From NCBI RefSeq assembly GCF_002109495.1, contig NZ_LVJN01000020.1, positions 852,300 through 916,299 of the forward strand: DNA of 64,000 nt, given 5' to 3'. The notes under the pieces were generated by a model, which was not told the DNA's origin, did not search any database, and was given only the letters and a program-made list of their open reading frames with translations. Positions 55,064 through 62,808 of this stretch are shown one piece after another. This DNA is from Magnetofaba australis IT-1 (GTDB lineage: Bacteria > Pseudomonadota > Magnetococcia > Magnetococcales > Magnetococcaceae). The position numbers and the translations under genes were made by a program. Within the stretch, counting starts at the first letter, position 1, and every line of letters starts with the position of its first letter.

Positions 55064-56107
55064 CTACACAGCGGCGCTGGCCCCATAGGCCTCCTGCTTC
55101 ACCAGCATCGCCCACGCGCTGCGCGCCATGCGGTTGGCCAGCGCCACCACCGCTTTATTCGCGCCGCGGCGTTCCGACACCGACACCACCCATTGGCTGC
55201 GGCGATCCGGCTTGTTTTCACACACGCGCAAAGCCGCCCGCGCCCCATGAATCAACAGGGTGCGAAGATAACCGTTTCCCCGCTTGCTGATCCCCGTCAG
55301 CCACGCCTTGCCCCCTGTGGAGTGCTGATTTGGAACCAACCCTATCCATGCCGACAGCTCCCGGCCATTCTTAAACGCCCGCACATCCCCCACCGACGCC
55401 AACAGCGCCGTCGCCGTGATCGGTCCCACTCCCGGGATCGTCATCAGCAATCGACACTGCGGCTCCGCCTTGGCCAGCGCCTCAATCTCACGCTCATATT
55501 TGCCGATGCGCTCATCCAAATGCGCCAGCTCATCGCGCTCATCCTCCAGAATTACGCGAAAATTGGCGCTCATTTCCGAGCTCTCATCACTCAAAATCAG
55601 CACAATCGCCCGCCGCGCCTGCTTGATGCTCTTGGGAAAGACAATCCCATACTCGGCAAGCAGTCCGCGAATCTGGTTCACCAACGCCGTGCGGTTCTTC
55701 ACCGCCAGACTGCGCACCCGATGCAACGCTAGAATTTCTTGCTGGGCAACGCTTTTGATCCCCACAAAACGCATATTCGGACGCTGTACCGCTTCACATA
55801 TCGCCTCAGCGTCCACGCTGTCGTTCTTGTGCCGCTTCACGTAGGGCTTCACATATTGCGGCGCCATCAAACGCACTTCATGCCCATATCCCTGAAATTT
55901 CCGCGCCCAGTGATGCGCGCCGCTACTGGCTTCCATCCCCACCAGGCACGGCGGCAGTTGCGCCATGAACTCCAGTAACTTATCTCGTTTCAAGCGCTGT
56001 TTCAGAACGCTCTTGCCGCGCGCATCGACGCCATGCAACTGAAACACGCTCTTGCCCAGATCAATCCCCAGTACCCGTACCTGTCCGTTTTCGATATGAT
56101 TGCTCAT
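55064..56107 (-). CDS. IS110/IS1111-family transposase (recombinase)
   Basis: A 347-aa DEDD/serine recombinase. The RuvC-like N-terminus has the four acidic residues D16 (GIDLGKSVF), E59 (GMEASSG), D96 and D99 (KNDSVDAEAICEA). A coiled segment follows, then the C-terminal Tnp domain with IPGVGPITATALLASVGD and the serine motif NQHSTGGKAWLTGISKRGN (S263). Motifs are intact, so it could be active. It is guided by a bridge RNA in relatives. ATG 56107 is used. Confidence 0.95.
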   Translation of the reverse strand: MSNHIENGQVRVLGIDLGKSVFQLHGVDARGKSVLKQRLKRDKLLEFMAQLPPCLVGMEASSGAHHWARKFQGYGHEVRLMAPQYVKPYVKRHKNDSVDAEAICEAVQRPNMRFVGIKSVAQQEILALHRVRSLAVKNRTALVNQIRGLLAEYGIVFPKSIKQARRAIVLILSDESSEMSANFRVILEDERDELAHLDERIGKYEREIEALAKAEPQCRLLMTIPGVGPITATALLASVGDVRAFKNGRELSAWIGLVPNQHSTGGKAWLTGISKRGNGYLRTLLIHGARAALRVCENKPDRRSQWVVSVSERRGANKAVVALANRMARSAWAMLVKQEAYGASAAV

Positions 56108-56198
56108 GGTCCGCTCCGACTCCGTTTAGATGGAAAAACACATCACCATCTTGGCCCATTGCGAGGCCGTTTGGGTAGCGGAGCGGACCATTCCATTA

Positions 56199-56391
56199 CA
56201 CCCGCTGGGGTCGCGGACCCCAGACGATTCGGCAGGATTGCCGAATCGGACTCGCGCTAGCGAGCCTGGAGGGTGAGGGCCATGGATGGCCCGAATCACC
56301 CCGCCGCCGACCAGTCGGCGGCCCATAGTCAACGCAAGCTTCACCTGCGTCACGCACACATTTAGGCGCTCTGTACAATTCTGGATTGCAG
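56199..56391 (-). repeat. Modular hairpin repeat A5, right part, with nested submodule
   Basis: The rest of copy A5 after the IS. It contains TGGGGTCGCGGACCCCA, the nested submodule (CGATTCGGCAGGATTGCCGAATCG, GGACTCGCGCTAGCGAGCC, GGGCCATGGATGGCCC), the stem GCCGCCGACCAGTCGGCGGC and the left edge GTCACGCACACAT. It ends before the VOC-protein gene. Confidence 0.82.
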
Positions 56392-56436
56392 TGACTGTGA
56401 AGTAACGCTGGATTGGCGACGCTGATTGAGCGACGT

Positions 56437-56826
56437 TCAAGCCGGGGCAGTCTGATTGCTGATTTCAATCAGGTTGCCGTCAGGGTCACGGAGATAGACG
56501 GAGAGGAGCGGACCACACGCGCCGGTGCGCCCGATGGGGCCCTCCTCAATGGCGATGTTCAAGTCCATCAGATGCGCAATCACCTCCTCCAATGGGGTGG
56601 TGGTGAGAAAGCAGAGATCCGCTGAGCCGGGGGTCGGCGTCAGGGCTTTGGGTTCGAACTCCGCGTTGTGCTGGTGCAGATTGATCTTCTGCTGCCCAAA
56701 CGTCAGTGCGCGACGTCCAGCGCCGAAGGTGATCGCTTGCATGCCCAGCACGGAGACATAGAACGCTACGGTGACGTCGATGTCCGCCACGGTGAGCACC
56801 AGATGGTCCAGCCGCTCAATCTGCAT
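56437..56826 (-). CDS. VOC-superfamily (glyoxalase/dioxygenase-fold) protein
   Basis: A 129-aa single VOC domain. It begins IERLDHLVLTVADIDVTVAFY and ends VYLRDPDGNLIEISNQ with the paired His/Glu metal positions of the fold. The substrate is unknown (glyoxalase, dioxygenase or resistance-type). The gene lies 30 bp after rlmN on the same strand and may be co-transcribed. Confidence 0.85.
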   Translation of the reverse strand: MQIERLDHLVLTVADIDVTVAFYVSVLGMQAITFGAGRRALTFGQQKINLHQHNAEFEPKALTPTPGSADLCFLTTTPLEEVIAHLMDLNIAIEEGPIGRTGACGPLLSVYLRDPDGNLIEISNQTAPA

Positions 56827-56855
56827 GAGTTTCGTCTCCGTATGACGAAGCGTTT

Positions 56856-57923
56856 TTATTCCGATGGCGGTCGTCGCCGCGCCCCTTCCACGCTGCCTTT
56901 GAGCTGGCCGCAGGCGGCCAGGATATCCTCTCCACGGGAGTCGCGGATGACGGTGACAAAACCCGCTTCATGGAGTATGTGCTGGAACGCCAGAATACGC
57001 GCGCGCGGTGAGGGCGCATAGGGTACGCCGGGCCAGGGATTGAACGGGATCAGATTGATCTTGGAGGGGATGCCGCGCAGGAAGTGGGCGAAGAGGTGGG
57101 CGTCGGCGTCGCTGTCGTTGACCCCATCCAGTATCACATACTCCCAGGTGATGCGACGGCCTGACTTGAGCGGGTAGTCTAATGCGCCCTGACGCAGCGC
57201 GGCCAGATTGTATTTGCGATTGATGGGCACCAGTTCATCGCGCAGCTCGTCACGCACGGCGTGTAGCGACACCGCCATATTGACCCCCAGATCGTGACCC
57301 GCCTGGACCATTTTCGGAACCAATCCGGCGGTGGAGAGGGTGAGCTTGCGGGTGCCGATGCCCAGACCGGCATCATCGGTGATGATACGGCACGCCTGGG
57401 TGACGTTATCGTAGTTATACAGCGGCTCGCCCATGCCCATGAGGACGATGTTGGTGAGCTTCTTGTCGCGCTTGGCCAGTTCGGCGCGGGCGAACACCGC
57501 CTGTTGCACGATCTCCGCCGTGGTCAGGTTGCGGGCGAACCCTTGTGCGCCGGTATGGCAGAAGGGGCAGGAGAGGGTGCAGCCCACCTGGGAGGAGACG
57601 CACAGGGTGCCGCGCCCCTCTTCGGGGATGTAGACGGTTTCGATCTGCTGCCCGTCGGCCAGGGCCAGCAGCCACTTTTCCGTACCGTCCTGAGAGACGC
57701 GATGTTCGCTCACCGCCGGGCGCAGGGGCTCGGCCACGGCTTCCAGTTGCGCGCGGAAGGTTTTGGACAGATCGCTCATCTCCTCCACGCTCTCGGCCAG
57801 GCGCACGTAGAGCCACGACCACACCTGTTTGGCGCGGTAGGGTTTTTCGCCCCAGGAGACGAACAGATCGGCCATCTCCTGGCGGGTCAAAGCGTGCAAG
57901 CTGACGGGGGCGGTGGAAGTCAT
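56856..57923 (-). CDS. rlmN: Dual-specificity rRNA/tRNA adenine C2-methyltransferase RlmN
   Basis: A 355-aa radical SAM methyltransferase. It has the iron-sulfur motif CTLSCPFCHTGAQGF within SSQVGCTLSCPFC, the N-terminal WLYVRLAESVEEMSDLSK region, MGMGEPLYNYDNV and GLGIGTRKLTLSTAG. It methylates A2503 of 23S rRNA and A37 of some tRNAs. Confidence 0.95.
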   Translation of the reverse strand: MTSTAPVSLHALTRQEMADLFVSWGEKPYRAKQVWSWLYVRLAESVEEMSDLSKTFRAQLEAVAEPLRPAVSEHRVSQDGTEKWLLALADGQQIETVYIPEEGRGTLCVSSQVGCTLSCPFCHTGAQGFARNLTTAEIVQQAVFARAELAKRDKKLTNIVLMGMGEPLYNYDNVTQACRIITDDAGLGIGTRKLTLSTAGLVPKMVQAGHDLGVNMAVSLHAVRDELRDELVPINRKYNLAALRQGALDYPLKSGRRITWEYVILDGVNDSDADAHLFAHFLRGIPSKINLIPFNPWPGVPYAPSPRARILAFQHILHEAGFVTVIRDSRGEDILAACGQLKGSVEGARRRPPSE

Positions 57924-57940
57924 GGATTAACTAAGAGGTA

Positions 57941-58200
57941 AAGATGTTTGCGTGACGCAGGCAGAGCTTGCGCTGACTATGTGACAAATCGCCAGAGGCG
58001 ATTTGTCGGGATTCTTAAGGGTCCATGACCCTTAAGCGGGGTGTGGGGCGGCGCCTCACGATTCGGCAGGATAGCCGAATCGGACTCGCGAAGCGAGCCC
58101 GCAGGGTGAGGGCCATGGATGGCCCGAATCACGGTGTGGCTGTTGATCTTGGGAGCTCGAGGGCGGAGCCCTCGATATCTTTCAGCATCCCAATATTTCA
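57941..58200 (+). repeat. Modular hairpin repeat A4 with nested submodule
   Basis: Left edge GATGTTTGCGTGACGC, first stem CAAATCGCCAGAGGCGATTTG (different sequence from A1-A3 but still paired), GGGTCCATGACCC, GGGGCGGCGCCTC, then the nested submodule (CGATTCGGCAGGATAGCCGAATCG, GGACTCGCGAAGCGAGCCC, GGGCCATGGATGGCCC) and finally CTCGAGGGC-GGA-GCCCTCGA. The submodule is in the opposite orientation to that of A3 and splits a different hairpin. It lies between ndk and rlmN. Confidence 0.88.
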
Positions 58201-58205
58201 CATAT

Positions 58206-58634
58206 TTACGGACGGTCGCACAGTTCGAAAGCGTTGAAGAAGAAGGCGATCTCCTGCGCAGCGGTCTCGGCGGCGTCAGAGCCGTGCACGGCGTTGGCGT
58301 CGATGGAGTCGGCGAAGTCGGCGCGGATGGTGCCGGCGGCGGCCTCTTTGGGGTTGGTGGCGCCCATCACTTCACGGTTTTTGGCGATGGCGTTTTCACC
58401 CTCAAGCACCTGCGCCATGATGGGGCCGGAGCACATGAAGTCGCACAGATCTTTATAGAAGGGGCGCTCTTTGTGCACGGCGTAGAATTTGCCGGCGTCT
58501 TCGGCGCTCAGTTGCACCATTTTGGAGGCGACGATGCGCAGACCGGCCTTTTCAAAACGGCTGTAGATTTCGCCAATGACGTTTTTCGCCACGGCGTCGG
58601 GCTTGATCATGGAGAGGGTGCGCTCAACGGCCAT
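58206..58634 (-). CDS. ndk: Nucleoside diphosphate kinase
   Basis: A 142-aa enzyme that balances NTP pools. It begins [20 protein letters not shown]; the active His lies in [15 protein letters not shown]; other conserved blocks are [11 protein letters not shown] and [14 protein letters not shown]. Length and motifs are standard. Confidence 0.95.
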   Translation of the reverse strand: MAVERTLSMIKPDAVAKNVIGEIYSRFEKAGLRIVASKMVQLSAEDAGKFYAVHKERPFYKDLCDFMCSGPIMAQVLEGENAIAKNREVMGATNPKEAAAGTIRADFADSIDANAVHGSDAAETAAQEIAFFFNAFELCDRP

Positions 58635-58855
58635 CTTTCAAACTCCTCGAAGCTGGGGTAGGATATCGCTCTGCGCGCGAGCCCGTGGCGGAAGTTTTGA
58701 CGCGGCGCGGGACGATTGTATCCCCGTATTGCGCGCGCGTCCCAAATTTCGTCAGGCCGCTGCATAAAAAAGGTGGGCAGGGTAGCAGACGCCCGCCCTC
58801 TACGCCAGGGCGGCGGCGCGCCCTTGCACGCTATTGTTCACCGGGGAGAGTTTTC

Positions 58856-59713
58856 ATGCAATTCGTAAAGATCACATCGGCTGCGCTCATGGTTGCGGCG
58901 CTGCTGCCGGGCGTTGCCCGCGCCAACGATGACGCCTCGTGGTATGGCGGCAGTTTTTCCGCCGTGATCACCATGAGCAGCCCCAAAAACCCCAAGCAGA
59001 GCGCCAGCGGGCAGATCTTTGTGGGCGACGAGAAGCTGCGCGCCCAAGGCGTGGTGGGCGGCGAACAGCGCGCGGTGATTCTGGATGCGGCCAATAAGAA
59101 GATCTGGACCCTGGCGCCGGACCGCAAGCTGTATCAGGAGGGGATCTACGGCCCCATGCCGCCACGCCCGGACCGCGCCATGATGCCGTCGGACCCCAAG
59201 CATCCGCTGTGCGGCGCGGAAGCTGCGAAGAAGGGTGTGACCTGCGTGAAAGCCAAAAAGCCCGAGGCGGTGGGCGGCGTGCAGGCCGAACGCTGGGAGA
59301 TCTCCATGATGGATCGCGGCGCCAAGCAGACCATGCGTCTGTGGGTGGATCCGTCGCGCAGCGTGGTGATTCAGCGCGAGATTCCCAACGGGCCGTTGAT
59401 GACGCGGGTGTTGGAAGGGGTTGAACAGCTCAATGGCCGCGAGACCGAGAAGTGGCGTCTGGTGACGGCGTTTAATGGCAAATCCCGCGAGATGACCCAA
59501 TGGGTGGACGTGAAGCTGCGCATGCCGGTGAAGGCGGAAGCCAATGGCGCGGTGACGCTGATGGTGAGCGATATCAAAGAGGGGGCGCAACCGGCCGAGC
59601 TGTTCACATTGCCTGCTGACTACACGCCTGCGACAAAATCCGCCCAGGGCGGCGCTCCGGCGCAGAAGCCGCAAGCGCCGCATGCCGCGCCAGGCGGACA
59701 GCGTTTCTATTAA
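58856..59713 (+). CDS. Exported LolA-fold-like protein (DUF4412-type)
   Basis: A 285-aa periplasmic protein. A signal peptide (ITSAALMVAALLPGVARA) is followed by a beta-rich region (WYGGSFSAVITMSSPKNPKQ...ASGQIFVGDEKLRAQG) typical of LolA/outer-membrane lipoprotein-sorting-like DUF4412 proteins. A Pro/Ala-rich tail (GGAPAQKPQAPHAAPGGQ) ends it. Two Cys (PLCGAEAAKKGVTC) may form a disulfide. ATG 58856 with GGGGAGAG is used. Function unknown. Confidence 0.65.
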   Translation: MQFVKITSAALMVAALLPGVARANDDASWYGGSFSAVITMSSPKNPKQSASGQIFVGDEKLRAQGVVGGEQRAVILDAANKKIWTLAPDRKLYQEGIYGPMPPRPDRAMMPSDPKHPLCGAEAAKKGVTCVKAKKPEAVGGVQAERWEISMMDRGAKQTMRLWVDPSRSVVIQREIPNGPLMTRVLEGVEQLNGRETEKWRLVTAFNGKSREMTQWVDVKLRMPVKAEANGAVTLMVSDIKEGAQPAELFTLPADYTPATKSAQGGAPAQKPQAPHAAPGGQRFY

Positions 59714-59739
59714 TCCTCTAAAAGAGGGGGCTTGCGCCG

Positions 59740-60249
59740 ATGGCGGCATCGTCACACAAAGCAGCGGGACCCGCTTGGCGTCGCAGCGTCATCGCCATCG
59801 CGTTGGTGGCGGTGACAGCGGCGTTGGCGCTGGGTGTGCGGATGTTCGGCGCGCCGGCGCCAGAGGCGCAGGCCGCCGCCCAGATCATGGTGTACAAGTC
59901 GCCCACCTGTGGTTGCTGCGGCGCCTGGGCGCAGCATATGCGCGAAAACGGCTTCACCGTTGAAGAGCGTCCGGTGGCGGATATGGATGCGGTCAAGCAG
60001 CGGCTGGGTGTGCCCGATGCGGCGGCCTCCTGCCACACGGCGCAGGTGGGGGATTACCTGATTGAAGGGCATGTGCCCGCCGCCGATGTGAAACGCCTGC
60101 TGCGCGAGCGCCCTGCGGTGCGCGGTCTGGCGGCGCCCGGCATGCCCATGGGCTCGCCGGGGATGGAGACGCCGGGCGTGGCGGCGGAGCGCTATGCGGT
60201 GGTGACGTTTGATCGGGACGGGGTGACGGGCGTCTATGCGCGCCATTAA
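59740..60249 (+). CDS. DUF411 metal-binding exported protein
   Basis: A 169-aa protein with an N-terminal hydrophobic signal/anchor (SVIAIALVAVTAALALGV) and a DUF411 domain: MVYKSPTCGCCGAWAQHMRENGF, SCHTAQVGDYLIEGHVPAADVKRLL. The CxxC-type Cys cluster and Met/Pro-rich end (GMPMGSPGMET) suggest periplasmic copper or other metal binding. It is 26 bp downstream of the DUF4412-type gene. Confidence 0.85.
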   Translation: MAASSHKAAGPAWRRSVIAIALVAVTAALALGVRMFGAPAPEAQAAAQIMVYKSPTCGCCGAWAQHMRENGFTVEERPVADMDAVKQRLGVPDAAASCHTAQVGDYLIEGHVPAADVKRLLRERPAVRGLAAPGMPMGSPGMETPGVAAERYAVVTFDRDGVTGVYARH

Positions 60250-60284
60250 GCGTGTTGTGCGTCCTGCTTGGAGCGTGGTGCGGG

Positions 60285-60656
60285 TTATGCGGCCGACTTG
60301 CAGGCGTCACTGAGGGTGAATAGGCGGTGGAAGTTGGCCTTGATGAGCGTCTGTCGCACTCGAGGTTGCATGTTGCACAGCACCACCCGGGTGTGGTCTT
60401 CGCCGACCAGGTCCCGTAGCAACAGCAGCGCGCCCATGCCGGAACTGTCGATGCGGGTGGCTTTGCCCAGATCCACGCAGTAGCGCTCCGAGCCGTGGAG
60501 CTTTTTGATCAGGTGCACGAAGCTCGGCATGGTGCTGTAGACGAATTCGCCGCGCAGCGCAATCTGCGTGAGCTGGTGATCGTTGGTGACCTGAATGTCC
60601 ATTTTGGCCTCTGGGATTTCCACCGGGGCAACCTCTCTGGATTCATACTTGATCAA
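60285..60656 (-). CDS. STAS-domain anti-sigma-factor antagonist
   Basis: A 123-aa single STAS domain. The phosphorylatable Ser lies in ATRIDSSGMGALLLLRDL. It probably relieves inhibition by an anti-sigma or other kinase partner encoded elsewhere. It is convergent with the DUF411 gene and divergent from ugpQ. Confidence 0.85.
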   Translation of the reverse strand: MIKYESREVAPVEIPEAKMDIQVTNDHQLTQIALRGEFVYSTMPSFVHLIKKLHGSERYCVDLGKATRIDSSGMGALLLLRDLVGEDHTRVVLCNMQPRVRQTLIKANFHRLFTLSDACKSAA

Positions 60657-60768
60657 AATCGTACAATGATCATGCCTGATAATTCAAACTTCCAGATGTT
60701 ACGAAAGCGCTTTTTCGTGTTAATGGGTAAGCGGTTATGTAAACCGCATACACAGGAGGCGGGGCGAC

Positions 60769-61512
60769 ATGCGGAGCGAACAGTTGGTTGCGCATCGGGG
60801 CGAGAGCAGTCTCCATGCCGATAACAGCGCGGAATCATTGCAGGCTGCGCTGCAAGCCGGGGCGCGCTGGATAGAGTTCGATGTGCAGATCAGCGCCGAT
60901 GGCGTCCCCTTCCTGATGCACGACGGCAATCTGCGCCGCGCAGTGGGTTTGAACCGGCTGGCGCATCACGCCGATTGGCCGCGCATTCAGCGCGCCAACG
61001 CCAAACCGCGCCGCAATGGTCAGCCGCGCCCGCGTCTGCTGACGCTGGAGGAGGGGCTGGCGCTGCTGGCCAACTTTCCCCACGCCCACGCCTTTGTTGA
61101 GATCAAACGGGCGGCGTTTCGCGCCCATGGCGATGACGGCGCGGCGCGTCTGGTTGCGCCCATGCTGGACGCCTGGCGCCAGCAGGTGACGGTGATCTCG
61201 TTTCATGCTCCGGGGTTGGAGGCGATTCGACGCTTGGGCGCGTGGCCGCTGGGGTGGGTGTTCGCCACTTGGGGCGCGCGGCAGCGCCGCATCGCCGAGC
61301 AGTTGCAGCCGCAATGGCTGTTCTGCGATATGGACGCCATCCCGCCGGATGCGACATTGTGGCCGGGACCGTGGCGCTGGGCGCTGTATGAGACCAGCGC
61401 GCCCCAGCGCGCGCGGGAGTGGTTGGCGCGGGGGGCGGAGTTGATCGAGTGCAACGCCATCACCGCCATGCTGGCGGCGTGTGATGATGCGCCGACGCCG
61501 GGGGCGGCGTGA
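60769..61512 (+). CDS. ugpQ: Glycerophosphodiester phosphodiesterase
   Basis: A 247-aa cytoplasmic GDPD TIM-barrel enzyme. Catalytic region HRGESSLHADNSAESLQAALQAGARWIEFDVQ and the metal residues in DGVPFLMHDGNL, then AFVEIKRAAF. It hydrolyses glycerophosphodiesters to glycerol 3-phosphate, which the next gene product would oxidise. AGGAGG precedes ATG 60769. Confidence 0.9.
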   Translation: MRSEQLVAHRGESSLHADNSAESLQAALQAGARWIEFDVQISADGVPFLMHDGNLRRAVGLNRLAHHADWPRIQRANAKPRRNGQPRPRLLTLEEGLALLANFPHAHAFVEIKRAAFRAHGDDGAARLVAPMLDAWRQQVTVISFHAPGLEAIRRLGAWPLGWVFATWGARQRRIAEQLQPQWLFCDMDAIPPDATLWPGPWRWALYETSAPQRAREWLARGAELIECNAITAMLAACDDAPTPGAA

Positions 61513-62669
61513 GCGGCGCTGGCGGCTACGACTACGATGTGGCCATCATTGGCGCGGGCATCCATGGCGCCGGGGCGGCGCAGGTCGCCGCTTTGCGCGG
61601 CTGGTCGTGTGTGGTGCTGGAGCGCGAAGGGGTGGCGGCGGGAACCTCCAGCCGCTCCAGCAAATTGATCCATGGCGGTCTACGCTATTTGGAGAATCGG
61701 CAATTCGGCGTGGTGCGCGAGTGTCTGCGCGAGCGCGCCCGGCTGCTACGCGTGGCGCCGGACTTGGTGCGCCTGATCCCGTTTCATCTGCCGGTGTATG
61801 CGGGTGCGCGACGTCCGGCGTGGATGCTGCGCGTGGGGCTCTCCCTGTATGGCGCATTGGCGGCGGGGGCGCCCGGCGCGCGCTGGTCCTCCCTGACGCT
61901 GGCGCAGGCGCAAGCGGACGGTCTCACCGGCCACGGTCTGCGCCATCTATTGCAATATTTCGACGCCCAGACCGATGACGCCGCCCTGACCCGCGCGGTG
62001 ATGGCCTCGGCGCAATCACTGGGGGCGACGCTGCGCTGTCCGGCGCACGTTTACGCGATTCATCGCCACGGGCAGGGGGTGCGACTGGAGGGGGTGGACG
62101 CCCACGGCGGTTTTCATCTGCGCGCAAGGGCGGTAATCAATGCGGTGGGGCCGTGGCTGGGGCGCGTGGCCCATGGGGTGGGGGCGTTGCCGCCGCTGTC
62201 GCTGACCCAAGGGGCGCATCTGGTGTTGCCGCAGTGGCCGCTGACGGCGGCCTATACGCTGCAATCCCCCATTGATGGCCGGGTCTTCTTTGTGCTGCCG
62301 TGGCGCGGCGGCGCATTGCTGGGGACCACCGAGACGCCGTTTGCGGGCGACCCGGCCAGCGCTCACTGCACCGATGATGAGGCGCGCTATCTGCTGGACT
62401 CCGCCGCGCACTTCTTTCCCCATGCTGATCTGAGCGTAGGCGTGCGCTTTGCCGGGGTGCGCGCGCTGCCCGCAGGCGACGCCAACCGCGCCTCGCGGGA
62501 ATCCCTGCTGATTGTGGATGATCCCCATTCGCCCCGGGTGGTCTCTCTTATCGGCGGCAAACTCACCAGCTATCTGCCCACCGCTCAGGCCCTGTTAGGG
62601 CGCATCGCCGGGGCGCTGCCGCCGCCGCGCCCCGTCGCGGATGTTGGGCGTCTGCCGCTGACGGCGTAA
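61509..62669 (+). CDS. GlpD-like FAD-dependent glycerol-3-phosphate dehydrogenase (short)
   Basis: A 386-aa flavoprotein. FAD motif YDVAIIGAGIHGAGAAQVAALRGW, the family block SSRSSKLIHGGLRYLE and substrate-site region FFVLPWRGGALLGTTETPFAG. It lacks the C-terminal all-helical domain of E. coli GlpD (about 500 aa), so it is a short form. Its start (GTG 61509) overlaps the ugpQ stop, which supports a glycerol-phosphate pathway from phospholipid turnover. Not called glpD with certainty. Confidence 0.82.
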   Translation: MSGAGGYDYDVAIIGAGIHGAGAAQVAALRGWSCVVLEREGVAAGTSSRSSKLIHGGLRYLENRQFGVVRECLRERARLLRVAPDLVRLIPFHLPVYAGARRPAWMLRVGLSLYGALAAGAPGARWSSLTLAQAQADGLTGHGLRHLLQYFDAQTDDAALTRAVMASAQSLGATLRCPAHVYAIHRHGQGVRLEGVDAHGGFHLRARAVINAVGPWLGRVAHGVGALPPLSLTQGAHLVLPQWPLTAAYTLQSPIDGRVFFVLPWRGGALLGTTETPFAGDPASAHCTDDEARYLLDSAAHFFPHADLSVGVRFAGVRALPAGDANRASRESLLIVDDPHSPRVVSLIGGKLTSYLPTAQALLGRIAGALPPPRPVADVGRLPLTA

Positions 62670-62696
62670 CGCTGCGCGCCAGACAACGGAATGCGG

Positions 62697-62725
62697 TGGA
62701 CCGCGCGCCTGCGCATTTGTATACT
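62697..62725 (+). promoter_or_regulatory. Sigma-70-type promoter of pheS
   Basis: TGGACC (62697-62702), 17-base spacer, TATACT (62720-62725). It would start transcription near 62733 and leave a leader of about 75 nt before GTG 62809. Confidence 0.5.
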
Positions 62726-62808
62726 GTCAGGCTCTTCATTCCTGGCGCGCCGCTGTCGGCGGTTGACGCCAACTCGCTTTGAATCGCTGTCGATTGGGGA
62801 AATTCCGC

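Larger units (their letters stand above)
54762..56198 (-). mobile_element. IS110-family element, IS1111 type
   Basis: About 1437 bp. Perfect 14-bp subterminal inverted repeats ATGGTCCGCTCCGC (54765-54778) and GCGGAGCGGACCAT (56178-56191) lie 3 and 7 bp from the ends, the asymmetric spacing I recall for IS1111-type elements. The transposase (minus strand) leaves only about 90 bp at its 5' end but about 300 bp non-coding at its 3' end, as in the IS1111 group. The element sits exactly inside a hairpin of repeat A5: GCCCA at 54757-54761 continues as CACCCGC at 56199. No target duplication is evident, as expected for the family. A third copy of ATGGTCCGCTCCG overlaps the transposase start (56106). 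Confidence 0.88.
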
